Below are positions 8,635 to 15,889 of a stretch of 33,905 nt of DNA, one piece after another; position 1 is the stretch's first letter; every line of letters starts with the position of its first letter. The notes beneath the pieces were generated by a model. It did not search any database, was not told the origin of the DNA, and saw only the letters and a list, made by a program, of their open reading frames with translations. The position numbers and the translations under genes are program-made. This DNA is from SLFT01 sp964493075. Its GTDB lineage: Bacteria; Hydrogenedentota; Hydrogenedentia; Hydrogenedentales; CAITNO01. The stretch lies in NCBI GenBank assembly GCA_964493075.1, contig CAZBNU010000020.1, positions 1 to 33,905 of the forward strand, written 5' to 3'.

Positions 8635-8726
8635 TATCGGAGGGGGGACATTCCTGTCCCCCGAATTGTCGCATACCGGAGACAGTCCCTTGCGATTCAG
8701 GGGACAAGAATGTCCCCCCTCCGATA
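8635..8726. repeat. Long inverted repeat with GGGGGGACATTC arms
   Basis: Arms 8635-8661 and 8700-8726 pair over 27 bp with one mismatch; the outer 19 bp (TATCGGAGGGGGGACATTC) are perfect. The 38-base loop contains GACAGTCCC, which also forms the core of the repeat at 12173-12234. This suggests one repeat superfamily. It ends 36 bases before the NuoEF start. Confidence 0.75.
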
Positions 8727-8731
8727 GCAGT

Positions 8732-8737
8732 TATAAT
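8732..8737 (+). promoter_or_regulatory. Possible -10 element of the NuoEF operon
   Basis: A perfect TATAAT lies 25 bases before the ATG at 8763. No good -35 is visible; that position falls inside the right arm of the palindrome 8635-8726. It is a weak call, because a lone hexamer is common by chance. Confidence 0.25.
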
Positions 8738-8762
8738 CATCATTTGGGCAATAAAACACGTT

Positions 8763-11135
8763 ATGAGTACTCCCTTGGACATAGTGGAAGTGAATCGTAT
8801 TCTCGAACGCTTTGGACGTCGTCCTGATGCGCTGATTCCCATTTTGCAGGCGATACAGGAACATTACAAGTATCTGCCCGATGAGGCGTTGCGCCATGTG
8901 TGCGAGAACACGGAGATTACCCCTGCCGCCATTGAAAGTGTGGCCACGTTTTTTGGGCAGTTTCGGCGCAAACCCGTGGGCAGACATATCATCAATGTAT
9001 GTGATGGCACAGCCTGCCATGTGAAGGGTTCTGTGAAGGTCTATGACGCTGTGGCGGAGTATTTGCGCCTTCCGGAGGGGGAAGACACCGATGCGGACGG
9101 GGTATTTACCATTCAGAAGGTGGCTTGCCTGGGCTGTTGCACCCTGGCGCCTGCGGTGCAGATTGACACGGTTACCTACGGGCATGTGGGACCAGATACG
9201 GTGCCGGATATGCTGGAGGATTTTCTGGAACAACAGGCGCGGACAAAAGGCGCGGACCCCGAAACAGACGACGCGATGCCCCTGACCGAAGGGGAGATTC
9301 GTATTGGGCTGGGTTCCTGTTGTGTGGCGGGGGGTAGCGAAAAAATCCGGGGCGTGCTGATGGAATCGTTGGCAGCCATGAAGGTAAAGGTGCATGTGAA
9401 GCATGTGAGCTGTGTGGGTATGTGCCATCAAACGCCGCTGCTGGAAATTGTATTGCCGGAACAGCCGCCCCATTTGTATGCGCGGGTGCAGCCGGAGGAT
9501 GTGGAGGCCATTCTGCTGAAGCATTTCAAGCCGGCGAATTCCTGGTTGCGACTGCGCAGTCTGACGAACCGCTGGCTCCAGCGCGTGTATGCGCGGGAAG
9601 ACGGGGATGCACCGACACGGTATGCGCTGGATGTGCGCGATGCGCCAGTGGCAGCCTTTCTGGGAGCGCAACAACGGCTGGCAACGGAATGCTGTGGTGA
9701 AATAGCGCCCGTTGACATTGAGGAATACCAGCGGTTGGGCGGTTTTGAAGCCCTGCGTAAATGTCTCGGAGTTACCACTGAAAAGGACTCGCCCCTCACG
9801 GCGGATGCCATCATTACGGAAGTCGAAACCAGCGGGTTACGGGGACGGGGTGGCGCGGGTTTTCCGACGGCGGTGAAATGGCGTGCGGTACGTAATGCCC
9901 CCGGCGACAAGAAATACATTATCTGCAACGGCGACGAAGGCGATCCCGGCGCGTTCATGGACCGGATGATCCTGGAGTCGTTTCCCTTCCGCGTAATTGA
10001 AGGCATGGTGATTGCCAGTCTGGCGACAGGTGCGGAGGAAGGCATTTTTTATATACGCGCCGAATACCCGCTTGCGGTCACGCGCGTTAGAGAGGCTATT
10101 GCGCTTTGTGAACAGGAAGGCTATGTCGGCGACAACATTCTTGGCAGCGGCCATAGATTTCAAGTGCGTATAGCCCAGGGCGCGGGCGCCTTTGTTTGCG
10201 GTGAGGAAACGGCGTTGATTGCTTCCCTTGAAGGACGGCGTGGCGCGCCCGTATTCAGGCCGCCCTATCCCGCACAACAAGGATTCAACAATTGCCCGAC
10301 GTTGGTGAACAATACAGAAACCCTGGCACTGGTGCCGTGGATTATGCGTAACGGTGGCGCGGCCTTTGCGGCATTGGGCACGGAACACAGTAAAGGCACG
10401 AAGGTCTTTTCGCTGGCGGGTAAGATTGTGCGCGGTGGGCTTATCGAAGTGCCCATGGGCCGCACCATCCGCCAGATTGTGGACGAGGTGGGCGGCGGCG
10501 TGGCCGGCGGAAAGCAGCTGAAGGCGGTGCAGATCGGCGGGCCTTCCGGGGGCTGCATTCCAGCGTCCCTGTGCGATACGCCGGTGGACTATGAAGCCCT
10601 GCAGGGGGTGGGCGCCATGATGGGTTCCGGCGGCTTTGTCGTGCTGGACGAGGCGGACTGTATGGTGGAAATGACCCACTACTTCTTGTCCTTCACCCAG
10701 CGCGAGTCGTGTGGCAAGTGTACGCCCTGTCGCGTGGGCACCAAGCGAATGCTGGAACTGTTGGGCATGTTATGCAATGGCGAAGGAAAGCCGGGCGACC
10801 TGGAACAACTGGAATCGCTGGCGCAGGTGGTGAAGCAACAGAGCCTGTGCGGGCTGGGCAAGACCGCGCCCAATCCGGTCCTTACCAGTCTGCGCTATTT
10901 TCGTGATGAATTTGAGGCCCATGTGCAGGGGCGATGTCCCGCAGGTAAGTGCAAGGCGTTGATTACTTATCGCATTACCGACGACTGCATCGGTTGCACC
11001 AAGTGTGCACAGGTCTGTGCCGCCGGCGCAATTGCCATGAAGCCCTACGAGGTACATGAAATTGATGTGAACCTATGCACCCGATGCGACAGTTGCCGGC
11101 TGGTGTGTCCGGTAGATGCCGTGAGGGTGGAGTAA
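8763..11135 (+). CDS. NuoE-NuoF fusion: NAD(H)-oxidising flavoprotein with [2Fe-2S] and [4Fe-4S] domains
   Basis: 790-residue fusion of NADH-module subunits. Residues 1-155 are a NuoE/HydC-type thioredoxin-like [2Fe-2S] domain (Cys80, Cys85, Cys122, Cys126). Residues 178-255 are a second thioredoxin-like [2Fe-2S] domain (Cys186/187, Cys217, Cys221), as at the N-terminus of HydB. Residues 325-650 are the NuoF FMN/NAD domain (GRGGAGFPTAVKW, CNGDEGDPGAFMDR, GAGAFVCGEETAL) with its SLBB part. Cys650, 653, 656 and 696 bind the [4Fe-4S] cluster, and a ferredoxin tail follows (Cys742/745/748/752 and Cys772/775/778/782). This matches the diaphorase part of bifurcating hydrogenases, formate dehydrogenases and Nfn/Stn-like enzymes. 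No hydrogenase or formate dehydrogenase gene is present. The start at MSTPLDIVEV is chosen because NuoE begins there; there is no clear Shine-Dalgarno. The next gene follows after 4 bases. Confidence 0.88.
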   Translation: MSTPLDIVEVNRILERFGRRPDALIPILQAIQEHYKYLPDEALRHVCENTEITPAAIESVATFFGQFRRKPVGRHIINVCDGTACHVKGSVKVYDAVAEYLRLPEGEDTDADGVFTIQKVACLGCCTLAPAVQIDTVTYGHVGPDTVPDMLEDFLEQQARTKGADPETDDAMPLTEGEIRIGLGSCCVAGGSEKIRGVLMESLAAMKVKVHVKHVSCVGMCHQTPLLEIVLPEQPPHLYARVQPEDVEAILLKHFKPANSWLRLRSLTNRWLQRVYAREDGDAPTRYALDVRDAPVAAFLGAQQRLATECCGEIAPVDIEEYQRLGGFEALRKCLGVTTEKDSPLTADAIITEVETSGLRGRGGAGFPTAVKWRAVRNAPGDKKYIICNGDEGDPGAFMDRMILESFPFRVIEGMVIASLATGAEEGIFYIRAEYPLAVTRVREAIALCEQEGYVGDNILGSGHRFQVRIAQGAGAFVCGEETALIASLEGRRGAPVFRPPYPAQQGFNNCPTLVNNTETLALVPWIMRNGGAAFAALGTEHSKGTKVFSLAGKIVRGGLIEVPMGRTIRQIVDEVGGGVAGGKQLKAVQIGGPSGGCIPASLCDTPVDYEALQGVGAMMGSGGFVVLDEADCMVEMTHYFLSFTQRESCGKCTPCRVGTKRMLELLGMLCNGEGKPGDLEQLESLAQVVKQQSLCGLGKTAPNPVLTSLRYFRDEFEAHVQGRCPAGKCKALITYRITDDCIGCTKCAQVCAAGAIAMKPYEVHEIDVNLCTRCDSCRLVCPVDAVRVE

Positions 11136-11139
11136 ATCT

Positions 11140-12612
11140 ATGCCGCAACTTATGATAAATGGAATCTTGGTGAATGCTCCTGAAAACGCCACGTTGCTTG
11201 AAGCGGCGGCACAGCTGGGGATTGCCATTCCGACCCTGTGCCACGCTGCCGGGAGACGCCCCAATACCTCGTGCATGGTGTGTGTGGTGGAAGATACTGC
11301 AAGAGGACGGTTGCTGCCTGCCTGCGCCGCGAAAGTCGAGGAAGGCATAGCCATCGAGACCGACTCCGAAACGGTGCATAACGCGCGTCGTGCTGTGTTA
11401 GAACTGTTGATGAGTGAACATCAGGGTGATTGTGAAGCACCCTGTGAACGATCTTGTCCCGCAGGATTAAATATCCCGCTTATGTTGCGGTATCTTATGC
11501 GCGATGATCTGGACGCAGCGCAGGCGTTGGCCCGTCGTGCCTTGGTGTTGCCTGCTACCCTTGGACAAGTATGTACTGCCCCCTGTGAAGCGGGCTGCCG
11601 CCGTGGCACGCTCGATGAATCCATTGCCATCCGTCGGATTCATGGCGCCCTGGGCGAAATGCACGGCGAAGAAGAGGTAGCCGCTCCGGATTCGGGTAAA
11701 ACAGTTGTCGTGATTGGTTCAGGTCCGGCAGGACTGGCAGCCGCCTGCATCCTGCGGGCGTATGGACATGCCTGCCGGGTCTACGAAAAGAAGGCTGTGG
11801 CTGGTGGATCGCTTAGGGATTTCCCGGAAGAGCAACTGCCTGCCGCGCTGTTGGACGCTGAAATACACCGTCTTGAAGATAAGGGCATTAAATTTGTTTT
11901 TGATACGGAAATCGGCACAACGATTTCCTTAAAAAAAATGATCGAAGAATCGGACGCGGTTATTGTGGCATGTAAGATTGAAGTGCCTGAACAGGAATCC
12001 GTATTTCATGCGGCAGAAAAGAAAATGCCGGTGCGTTCCATTGCCTCCGGGAAAGAAGCTGCCCAGACCGTACAACACTTTCTGACTGGAAACGCAGGTT
12101 CACCTGCCGAATACAATTCGACCATGGGCCGCATCCCACGGGAACAGTTGGATGTCTATATCATCGGTCGGCAAAATCAGGGACAGTCCCGTATCGCTCC
12201 CGTTGGTCGCTTACTTGGGACAGTCCCTGATTTTACTGGTGAAGCAGCACGCTGTTTGCATTGCGACTGCCATGCACCCGTTTCCTGCAAACTGCGCCAG
12301 TATGCCACGCAATACGGCGTGCGCCCCAAAACTTTCCGCAACGCGGAGCGTCCCTTGCCCAACGGCCTGCAACGCTACGGCAACGTGATCTTCGATGCAG
12401 GTAAATGCATCAAATGCGGTCTTTGCGTTGCCATTACCAAAGAGAACCAAGAAGCCCTCGGTATGACCTTCACCCAACGCGGTTTTTCCATGCAGGTCAG
12501 CATTCCTTTTAACGAATCCCTCGAAAAAGCCCTCGCCCAATCTGCCAGCGAATGCGTTACGGCATGTCCCACAGGAGCGCTGGCTTTTGAGGCGAGCGAG
12601 GAACGCGCCTAA
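11140..12612 (+). CDS. GltD-like FAD iron-sulfur oxidoreductase lacking the NADPH domain
   Basis: 490-residue partner of the NuoEF fusion. Residues 1-90 are a NuoG/HydA-type [2Fe-2S] domain (Cys34, 45, 48, 62). Residues 94-165 are the GltD-type Fe-S helical domain (Cys98/102/106, Cys145/149/153; LVLPATLGQVCTAPCEAGC). The FAD Rossmann motif VVIGSGPAG is at 190-198. After DAVIVAC (272-278) the sequence runs straight to the end-of-fold motif SIASGKEAAQTVQHFL (300-315). The usual second, NADPH-binding Rossmann domain is missing. The rest is a Cys-rich RCLHCDC motif (371-377) and a NuoG-like CIKCGLC...ECVTACPTGAL pair (423-429, 471-481). It probably passes electrons between the NuoF flavin and an acceptor that is not NADPH. 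A palindromic repeat lies in frame at residues 345-365. Confidence 0.8.
   Translation: MPQLMINGILVNAPENATLLEAAAQLGIAIPTLCHAAGRRPNTSCMVCVVEDTARGRLLPACAAKVEEGIAIETDSETVHNARRAVLELLMSEHQGDCEAPCERSCPAGLNIPLMLRYLMRDDLDAAQALARRALVLPATLGQVCTAPCEAGCRRGTLDESIAIRRIHGALGEMHGEEEVAAPDSGKTVVVIGSGPAGLAAACILRAYGHACRVYEKKAVAGGSLRDFPEEQLPAALLDAEIHRLEDKGIKFVFDTEIGTTISLKKMIEESDAVIVACKIEVPEQESVFHAAEKKMPVRSIASGKEAAQTVQHFLTGNAGSPAEYNSTMGRIPREQLDVYIIGRQNQGQSRIAPVGRLLGTVPDFTGEAARCLHCDCHAPVSCKLRQYATQYGVRPKTFRNAERPLPNGLQRYGNVIFDAGKCIKCGLCVAITKENQEALGMTFTQRGFSMQVSIPFNESLEKALAQSASECVTACPTGALAFEASEERA
12173..12234. repeat. Palindromic repeat inside the GltD-like reading frame
   Basis: Arms AAAATCAGGGACAGTCCC (12173-12190) and GGGACAGTCCCTGATTTT (12217-12234) match as inverted repeats at 17 of 18 positions; the mismatch is the centre of the GGGACWGTCCC core. 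It encodes about 20 residues (NQGQSRIAPV through TVPDF) without a stop or frameshift, in a variable linker just before the RCLHCDC motif. Confidence 0.85.
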
Positions 12613-12739
12613 AAACCAGCAACATATACTTGTATATTGCTCAATAACTTGTTACAATGAAATGGTTGGAGTGAAGTTGTTCTGATAGTGGAGGTTTTTG
12701 TTTTTGTGCAAGCATAGGCATTATGGTGTGGAGGTGTTT

Positions 12740-12793
12740 GTGCGTATACGTATTTTTGACGGAAAAATTCTTGAAGCAGGGGCATTCCAATGA
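12740..12793 (+). CDS. Possible 17-residue upstream ORF coupled to the histidine kinase
   Basis: GGAGG (12730-12734) precedes a GTG at 12740 by 5 bases. It opens a 17-codon frame (VRIRIFDGKILEAGAFQ) whose TGA overlaps the kinase ATG as ATGA. Nothing is recognised in the peptide. It may be a coupling leader or chance; the kinase also has its own AGGGG site. Confidence 0.2.
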   Translation: MRIRIFDGKILEAGAFQ

Positions 12794-14661
12794 TTGAGAA
12801 TGGTGTACTGGCGCTCATCATATCGTTGCAGATTTCGGCAGCGCTATTGGCGGTCCGCCTGTTCTGGCGCGAAGGCCGCAGCCGCGCATGGATACTGGTG
12901 ACCCTGCTTTTCGTAGTCATAGGGCTTCGACGCAGCATGGTGCTGCTGTATGCCGATCAGGTTCCCACTCATGAACTGACCGTTGAACTGGCCGCACTGC
13001 TTACTTTGGCGCTGTTCCTTTTGTTTGGCGTTTTTGCCATGCACTACTTCATCAAGTCGCTGGAAAACGCCAACCAGACCCTCCGTGACAATGAGGTAAT
13101 TTTTCGTAGCATGGTGGAAAATCTACCCGGTACGGTTTACCGGGGCAAAGCCGATACGGACCGTGCCATGCTGTACGTTAGTGACGGCATCGAATCATTG
13201 ACGGGGTATCCTGCCAGTGATTTTGTCGCCAACAAAGTGCGCAGTTTTGCCAGCGTCATCCACGAGAAAGACCTTTCCATCTGGTATTCCCGCCAGAAAA
13301 ATATCACGAACAAAGAGCCTTATGAAATATGGTACCGTTTACGGCATGCCGACGGGCGGATTCTACATGTGCAGGAAAAAGGGTGCGGCGTCTGGGATGC
13401 AGAAGACAACCTACTATGGCTTAACGGGTTCATCTGGGATGTTACGGACCGGGTAGAGGCAGAAGAAGTCCGGTTGTCACTGGAACGCCAGGTACAGCAT
13501 GCCCAGAAACTAAAGAGCCTGGGCGTGTTGTCCGGCGGGGTTGCCCACGATTTCAACAATCTTCTCATGGCCATTCTGGGCCATTCCGAATTGGCGCTGA
13601 TAGAACTGGGAGACGCTGTTCCCGGCCGTGACAGTATTGTACAGATTCAAAAGTCTTCGCAACGGGCGGCAGATTTGTGCCGGCAGTTGCTGGCGTATTC
13701 CGGCAGGGGCGCTTTTGAAATTAAGCGGATACATCTGCATATACTTGTTTCGGAAATGTTGGAACTGTTGAAAACTTCCGTATCAAAAAAGGTTTCTCTC
13801 GAGATTAGTCTTCCTGAAGATTTGCCGCCGGTGTCGGGGGATGGAGCGCAACTCACCCAAGTATTCATGAATCTGATCACCAACGCTTCGGAAGCCATGG
13901 GCGACAACAAAGGCGTTATCACCGTGACGGGCGAGGTGATTGAAGATGTCAATGACATTCCCTGCGGTGCGTTTGTATCCGATGATATGCCCTACGGAGG
14001 TTATGTCTGTATCAATGTCAGTGACACTGGATGCGGCATGAGTTTGGAAACCATGGAGCGCATCTTCGAGCCTTTCTTCACCACCAAGATTACCGGGCGC
14101 GGCCTGGGTATGGCGGCTGTCATGGGTATTGTGCATAGCCATAAAGGGGCGTTGTGGCTGGACAGTGAGGAAGGGGTAGGCACCACGTTCCGCGTCTTTC
14201 TACCCATTGCAAAAAGGGAAAAGCATTCCACCACATTCATGTCGCGGGAAAAGCCGGACTTGTGGAAAGGCAGCGGACTGGTGTTGTTGGTAGACGACGA
14301 GGAGGCATTGCGTCTGGTGGGCGAGAAGATGTTGCGTCACCTTGGTTTTGACGTGGTTACCGCAGCCAACGGACGTGAAGCCCTTGAGATATTCAAGGTC
14401 AAAAAAGCCGCTATAGAATCTGTCATGTTGGACCTTACCATGCCCGATATGGACGGCGAAGAGACCTTCCGTGAACTGAAGAAATTAGATCAGAATGTGA
14501 AGGTAATCATTGTCAGCGGATTCAGCATCCAAGAGATTGAAGAGCGATTCAATAACATGGGCCTGTTGGGCGCGCTGCATAAACCCTATTCCATGAAGGA
14601 TCTCAAGAAAACGCTGCAGGCGCACCTCGAAGACCCAACCCCGGACGCGAAGAAAGTCTAA
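12790..14661 (+). CDS. PAS-containing hybrid sensor histidine kinase
   Basis: 623-residue inner-membrane kinase. Three predicted membrane helices (about 5-23, 35-52, 66-87) lack a large outer loop, so sensing is probably in the membrane or by the PAS domain (about 100-222; YLSDG-like fold, WDVTDRVEAEE exit). The HisKA box GGVAHDFNNLL carries phospho-acceptor His253. The ATPase domain has its N box around MNLITNASEA (Asn365), DTGCGM (412-417) and GRGLGMAAVMG. A C-terminal receiver (about 497-612) keeps the acidic pair Asp502/Asp503, phospho-acceptor Asp548, Ser576 and Lys598. With both transmitter and receiver it can autophosphorylate and relay, but no DNA-binding output is attached and no partner regulator is next to it. 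AGGGG lies 7 bases before the ATG. Confidence 0.92.
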   Translation: MIENGVLALIISLQISAALLAVRLFWREGRSRAWILVTLLFVVIGLRRSMVLLYADQVPTHELTVELAALLTLALFLLFGVFAMHYFIKSLENANQTLRDNEVIFRSMVENLPGTVYRGKADTDRAMLYVSDGIESLTGYPASDFVANKVRSFASVIHEKDLSIWYSRQKNITNKEPYEIWYRLRHADGRILHVQEKGCGVWDAEDNLLWLNGFIWDVTDRVEAEEVRLSLERQVQHAQKLKSLGVLSGGVAHDFNNLLMAILGHSELALIELGDAVPGRDSIVQIQKSSQRAADLCRQLLAYSGRGAFEIKRIHLHILVSEMLELLKTSVSKKVSLEISLPEDLPPVSGDGAQLTQVFMNLITNASEAMGDNKGVITVTGEVIEDVNDIPCGAFVSDDMPYGGYVCINVSDTGCGMSLETMERIFEPFFTTKITGRGLGMAAVMGIVHSHKGALWLDSEEGVGTTFRVFLPIAKREKHSTTFMSREKPDLWKGSGLVLLVDDEEALRLVGEKMLRHLGFDVVTAANGREALEIFKVKKAAIESVMLDLTMPDMDGEETFRELKKLDQNVKVIIVSGFSIQEIEERFNNMGLLGALHKPYSMKDLKKTLQAHLEDPTPDAKKV

Positions 14662-14789
14662 AGAACACCACCTTTCATGAGGATGGCGTTAAATCATCTG
14701 ATATGATGGTGTTGACGTTACGCGCCTAATTACCCAGCACTTCTATATCGTTTCAGCCGTGGCCTTTTCCTTGCTTCAAGCATACCGAT

Positions 14790-14839
14790 TTGTTATTGGG
14801 GTTGGCTTTCTGTAATACTAAATCGCTAATCAGTATTAC
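14790..14839 (+). promoter_or_regulatory. Promoter with overlapping inverted repeat upstream of the prepilin-like gene
   Basis: TTGTTA (14790-14795) and TAATAC (14813-14818) are spaced by 17 bases, a good sigma-70 layout starting near 14825. A perfect 8-bp inverted repeat, GTAATACT (14812-14819) and AGTATTAC (14832-14839), covers the -10 and the start point. That is where a repressor would block initiation. Confidence 0.45.
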
Positions 14840-14858
14840 TGCCTGAAAGGAAATAACC

Positions 14859-15818
14859 ATGTCGCAAAGACGCGGTTTCACGCTCATTGAGCTCTTGGTG
14901 GTGATTGCCATTATCGGCATACTTGCCGCCATTCTGTTGCCGGCGCTGGCGCGGGCGCGTGAAGCAGCGCGTCGCTCTTCCTGTCAGAATAACCTAAAGC
15001 AGATGGGCGTGATTTTCAAGATGTATGCCAATGAAAGCAGTGGCGAACAGTTTCCACCCTGCGCGCCTTTTGGCAATCCCTTTATGAACGGCATGACCAT
15101 GTTCAGTGCCCCGGATGCTGCTGCGGTGTATCCCGAATACCTGACGGACCTGGAGGTGGCGAAATGCCCTTCGGATTCAGGCAGTGATGGCGGCGGACAA
15201 TATGTGGCGGCGCGGCTCCCGGATTCCGGGGATTTCGGCAGCTGGCTCACGCAAGCACGCGAGGTCGAGGATCGCATGTCGGAACGATACTTTCTGAGTG
15301 CCCAACTTGGACGTTCCTATGCGTACAAAGGCTATGCCGCCACCAATCTGGAGGAGTATTACGGTATATGGGGCGGTATGGGGGCATTGCCCTTTACCGA
15401 GGAAGTTACCATATTGGAGATCAACACACCAGTACGAGTAAAGGACTTCACGCAGGATATCAAAATAACGTCTGACAACTGGCCCCCAATGGTGGATGCC
15501 GCCGTGGCAACCGGCTCTGCTGGCGGCGACAAGGTCTACCGGCTGCGCGAAGGCATAGAACGGTTCTTCATCACCGACATCAACAATCCCGGCGCCAGCG
15601 CCATGGCACAAAGCACCATTGCTGTTTCCTGGGATACCTTCGGCAATCCAGCGAATGCGGCGGCAACAGCGGGCATCCAGGTATTCAACCATGTGCCCGG
15701 TGGTTGCAATGTGTTGTACATGGACGGTCATGTTGAGTTTGTGCGTTACCCCGGACGCTTCCCCATTCTGGATGATACGGGGATATTGACAGAAAACGGC
15801 CACTTCGGCCTTTATTAA
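14859..15818 (+). CDS. DUF1559-type prepilin-like (type II secretion/pseudopilin) protein
   Basis: 319-residue protein with a type IV prepilin leader: cleavage after Gly6 in MSQRRG, then FTLIELLVVIAIIGILAAIL with Glu at mature position 5. After the hydrophobic helix comes ALARAREAARRSSCQNNLKQ, the usual beginning of the DUF1559 / SBP_bac_10 group abundant in Planctomycetes and relatives. The C-terminal NVLYMDGHVEFVRYPG is the matching end motif. It would be exported, processed by a prepilin peptidase and assembled or displayed outside. No pilus assembly gene is nearby, as is common for this family. An AAGGAA site lies ahead of the ATG. The possible promoter and operator are at 14790-14839. 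Confidence 0.92.
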   Translation: MSQRRGFTLIELLVVIAIIGILAAILLPALARAREAARRSSCQNNLKQMGVIFKMYANESSGEQFPPCAPFGNPFMNGMTMFSAPDAAAVYPEYLTDLEVAKCPSDSGSDGGGQYVAARLPDSGDFGSWLTQAREVEDRMSERYFLSAQLGRSYAYKGYAATNLEEYYGIWGGMGALPFTEEVTILEINTPVRVKDFTQDIKITSDNWPPMVDAAVATGSAGGDKVYRLREGIERFFITDINNPGASAMAQSTIAVSWDTFGNPANAAATAGIQVFNHVPGGCNVLYMDGHVEFVRYPGRFPILDDTGILTENGHFGLY

Positions 15819-15839
15819 ATGAAATTTATGCGGCGTTCC

Positions 15840-15870
15840 GGTGGGTTGCGCTACGCTTCACCCACCCTAC
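15840..15870. repeat. GGTGGGT...ACCCACC palindromic repeat, copy 2
   Basis: GGTGGGT (15840-15846) and ACCCACC (15860-15866) form a perfect 7-bp stem with an inner GCG/CGC pair. It is the best-formed copy of the unit seen degenerate at 3785 and as a half near 8280. It sits 20 bases before the metal-binding lipoprotein gene. Confidence 0.65.
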
Positions 15871-15889
15871 AAGTTGATGAGAGAACATT

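Larger units (their letters stand above)
8235..8762. other. 528-bp intergenic region between the TPR gene and the NuoEF fusion
   Basis: No gene was accepted here. From left to right it holds: a half copy of the ACCCACC repeat near 8280-8293; a short hairpin near 8319-8335 (CGCAT/ATGCG); a dyad at 8496-8521; a three-way-junction palindrome at 8555-8611; and a long inverted repeat at 8635-8726. The frame of the downstream gene stays open back to 8598, but that stretch is repeat sequence and its translation is not part of the NuoE domain. Confidence 0.7.

Noticed and set aside
8598..8762. Extra 55 codons at the front of the NuoEF gene (open back to an ATG at 8598)
   Set aside because: This stretch is the palindromic repeat read through, giving runs such as GGHSCPPN and GDKNVPPP; the NuoE domain begins at 8763.
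12617..12645. Hairpin after the GltD-like gene as a terminator
   Set aside because: Two short stems (AGCAA/TTGCT and TATAC/GTATA) with a bulge and no T-run; too weak.
14664..14713. AACACCA/TGGTGTT stem after the hybrid kinase as a terminator
   Set aside because: The right arm is followed by GACGTTACG, not a run of T, and the stem is only 7 bp around a long loop.
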